From NCBI GenBank assembly GCA_031177555.1, contig JAPSGM010000109.1, forward strand, positions 1 through 6,630: a stretch of 6,630 nucleotides of DNA, written 5' to 3'. Source of the stretch: Chloroflexota bacterium (GTDB taxonomy: Bacteria; Chloroflexota; Limnocylindria; QHBO01). The notes below the pieces were generated by a model. It saw only the letters and a program-made list of their open reading frames with translations. It had not been told where the DNA came from and searched no databases. The translations under genes and the position numbers were made by a program. Shown here in pieces: positions 5,357 through 6,630 of this stretch. Within the stretch, counting starts at the first letter, position 1, and every line of letters begins with the position of its first letter.

Positions 5357-6630
5357 TCACTCCTCGTAGCGCCGAACGATGACGGAGCTGTTGTGCCCGC
5401 CCAGGCCCATCGAGTTCGAGAGGGCCACCCGTGCATCGGTCTGGCGCGCCGTGTTGGGCACGTAGTCCAGCCGCAGCTCGGGGTCGGGATGGCGCAGGTT
5501 GATGGTCGGCGGCAGGCATCCGGTCTGCACCGCCTTGACGCAGGCGAAGGCCTCGAAGGCGCCGGCGGCGCCCATCATGTGGCCGGTCATGCTCTTGGTG
5601 GAGCTGATGGCCAGCCGTCGCGCGTGCTCGCCGAAGACCTCCTCGACGGCGACGGACTCGTACTTGTCGTTCAGCGGCGTGCTGGTGCCGTGGGCGTTGA
5701 TGTAGTCGACCTCCTCAGGACCGATGCCGGCGCGCGCCAGCGCGGCGCGCATGGCCCGCTGGTTCCCCTCGCCGCGGTCCGCGGGAGCGGCCATGTGGAA
5801 GGCGTCCGCCGACGAGCCGTAGCCGATGACCTCGGCGATGGGGGTCGCGCCGCGGGCGCGGGCGTGGCCGAGCTCCTCCAGGACCAGGACCGCGGAGCCC
5901 TCGGCCACCACGAAGCCGTCGCGGGTCGCGTCGAACGGGCGGCTGGCGATGGCCGGGTCGTATGCGCCGGTGTCCGGGTCGATGGGCGTGCCGAGGGCCT
6001 TCATCTGCGCGAAGCCGGCCAGTGCCAGCGGCACGACGACCGCCTCTGTTCCGGCACCCAGCATCAGGTCCGCCTGGCCGCGGACGATGGCCTCCATCGC
6101 CTCGCCGACCGCGTGGCCGCCGGTGGCGCAGGCGCTGACGACCGCCATGTTGTGGCCGCGCAGGCCGTACTGGATCGCGACCATGCCCGAGGCGCTGTCG
6201 GGGAGCATGTGCGGCAGAAGGAACGGCGAGACGCGGTCCGGCCCACGGTCGTGCAGGGTCAGCACGCCGTCGCTGATCATGCCGATACCGCCGATGCCGG
6301 TGCCGAACACCATCCCGAAGCGGTCGCCGTCGGCCTGTCCGGGGTCGAGGCGCTCGCCGTCCAGCAGGCCGGCGTGGCGCAGTGCCTCGCCACTGGCCGC
6401 CACGGCGAAGTGCGTGTTGCGGTCGTGGCGGCGGGCGTCCTTGCCGTCCATGTAATCGGTTGCCGTGAAGCCCTTCACCTCCCCGGCGACGTGGACGTCG
6501 AACCCGGTCGTGTCGAAGAGCGTGATGTCGGTGACGCCGGAGCGCCCGGCGACCAGGGCGTCCCAGGCGGCATCGGCCCCGATGCCCACCGGTGAGACGA
6601 CGCCCAGCCCGGTGACGACGGCGCGCGGAT
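5357..6630 (-). CDS. fabF: Beta-ketoacyl-ACP synthase II (FabF/KasA-like), first of tandem pair, 5'-truncated
   Basis: The minus-strand frame is open to the window edge. 423 residues are visible, beginning PRAVVTGLGVVSPVG, so only a few N-terminal residues appear to be missing; the GTG at 6589 is internal. Catalytic residues are all present: Cys167 in SACATGG, His313 in NAHGTSTPLND, Lys345 and His350 in TKSMTGHMMGAAG. Two features set it apart from its neighbour and from E. coli FabF. The gating loop reads NSMGLGGHN, with Met407 and Leu409 where FabF has Phe398 and Phe400. The segment before SRPFD (about residues 214-228) is six residues longer. The GGHN ending resembles mycobacterial KasA. 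The role is presumably acyl-ACP elongation with malonyl-ACP, perhaps with different chain-length preference from the second copy. Its last two sense codons form the likely ribosome binding site of the next gene. Promoter and start lie outside the window. Confidence 0.92.
   Translation of the reverse strand, partial: PRAVVTGLGVVSPVGIGADAAWDALVAGRSGVTDITLFDTTGFDVHVAGEVKGFTATDYMDGKDARRHDRNTHFAVAASGEALRHAGLLDGERLDPGQADGDRFGMVFGTGIGGIGMISDGVLTLHDRGPDRVSPFLLPHMLPDSASGMVAIQYGLRGHNMAVVSACATGGHAVGEAMEAIVRGQADLMLGAGTEAVVVPLALAGFAQMKALGTPIDPDTGAYDPAIASRPFDATRDGFVVAEGSAVLVLEELGHARARGATPIAEVIGYGSSADAFHMAAPADRGEGNQRAMRAALARAGIGPEEVDYINAHGTSTPLNDKYESVAVEEVFGEHARRLAISSTKSMTGHMMGAAGAFEAFACVKAVQTGCLPPTINLRHPDPELRLDYVPNTARQTDARVALSNSMGLGGHNSSVIVRRYEE
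5360..5365 (-). promoter_or_regulatory. Likely Shine-Dalgarno of the second ketosynthase
   Basis: The last two sense codons of the upstream ketosynthase, both Glu, read GAGGAG on the minus strand, 13 bases before the ATG at 5346. The spacing is longer than ideal. Its position inside the upstream gene suggests translational coupling of the pair. Confidence 0.4.

Noticed and set aside
4315..5382. Plus-strand frame of 355 codons opposite the second ketosynthase
   Set aside because: Same reason: low-complexity Arg/Gly/His composition, no domain, fully antisense to a conserved gene.
5357..6589. First ketosynthase starting at GTG 6589 as a complete gene
   Set aside because: That GTG is the Val of the conserved SPVG near the N-terminus; the frame and homology continue to the window edge, so the gene is 5'-truncated.
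5279..6595. Long plus-strand open frame (438 codons) opposite the first ketosynthase
   Set aside because: It is antisense to a well-conserved ketosynthase and is Val/Gly/Ala/Arg/His-rich with no motif. Such frames are expected opposite GC-rich genes with strong third-position GC.
4093..6630. Aromatic polyketide KS-alpha plus chain-length factor pair
   Set aside because: Both proteins keep the catalytic Cys, whereas a chain-length factor has it replaced (usually by Gln). No ACP, cyclase or ketoreductase gene is visible.

Overview
The window is uniformly GC-rich, densely coding bacterial DNA with very short intergenic gaps. The gene content is a secreted S1-type protease, a DHA3-type MFS carrier fused to a cyclic-nucleotide-binding domain, a zinc-ribbon Nudix hydrolase and FabF-type ketosynthases. 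This fits a high-GC Gram-positive-like lineage such as Chloroflexota, or alternatively Actinomycetota. That placement is an impression from protein style and no marker gene here settles it.

Layout, left to right. (1) Bases 1-933 (+) carry the 3' part of a secreted trypsin-like serine protease whose start and most of whose signal peptide lie outside the window. (2) Bases 930-2831 (-) encode the MFS transporter with a C-terminal cNMP domain, converging on the protease so that both stop codons share one CTAG. (3) Bases 2888-3487 (+) encode the Nudix hydrolase, divergent from the MFS gene across about 56 bp. (4) Bases 3484-3981 (-) encode a small four-helix membrane protein of unknown function, converging on the Nudix gene through a second shared CTAG. 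(5) Bases 4093-5346 (-) and (6) 5357-6630 (-, 5' end cut by the window edge) are two tandem, non-identical beta-ketoacyl-ACP synthase II (FabF/KasA-like) genes separated by 10 bp.

The two ketosynthases, and probably the membrane protein behind them, form one leftward transcription unit entering from beyond base 6630. Both enzymes keep the Cys-His-His triad and the active-site Lys, so this looks like a pair of active elongation enzymes (compare mycobacterial kasA-kasB) and not a ketosynthase/chain-length-factor pair. The first differs at the gating-loop phenylalanine and carries a short insertion, suggesting divided chain-length or substrate roles. The protease, transporter and Nudix genes show no evident functional tie to that unit.

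No RNA gene, mobile element, CRISPR array or attachment site was recognised. Nothing here is clearly a new multi-gene system. The points most worth following up are the altered gate in the first ketosynthase, the transporter-cNMP fusion, and the unidentified membrane protein next to the ketosynthase pair.
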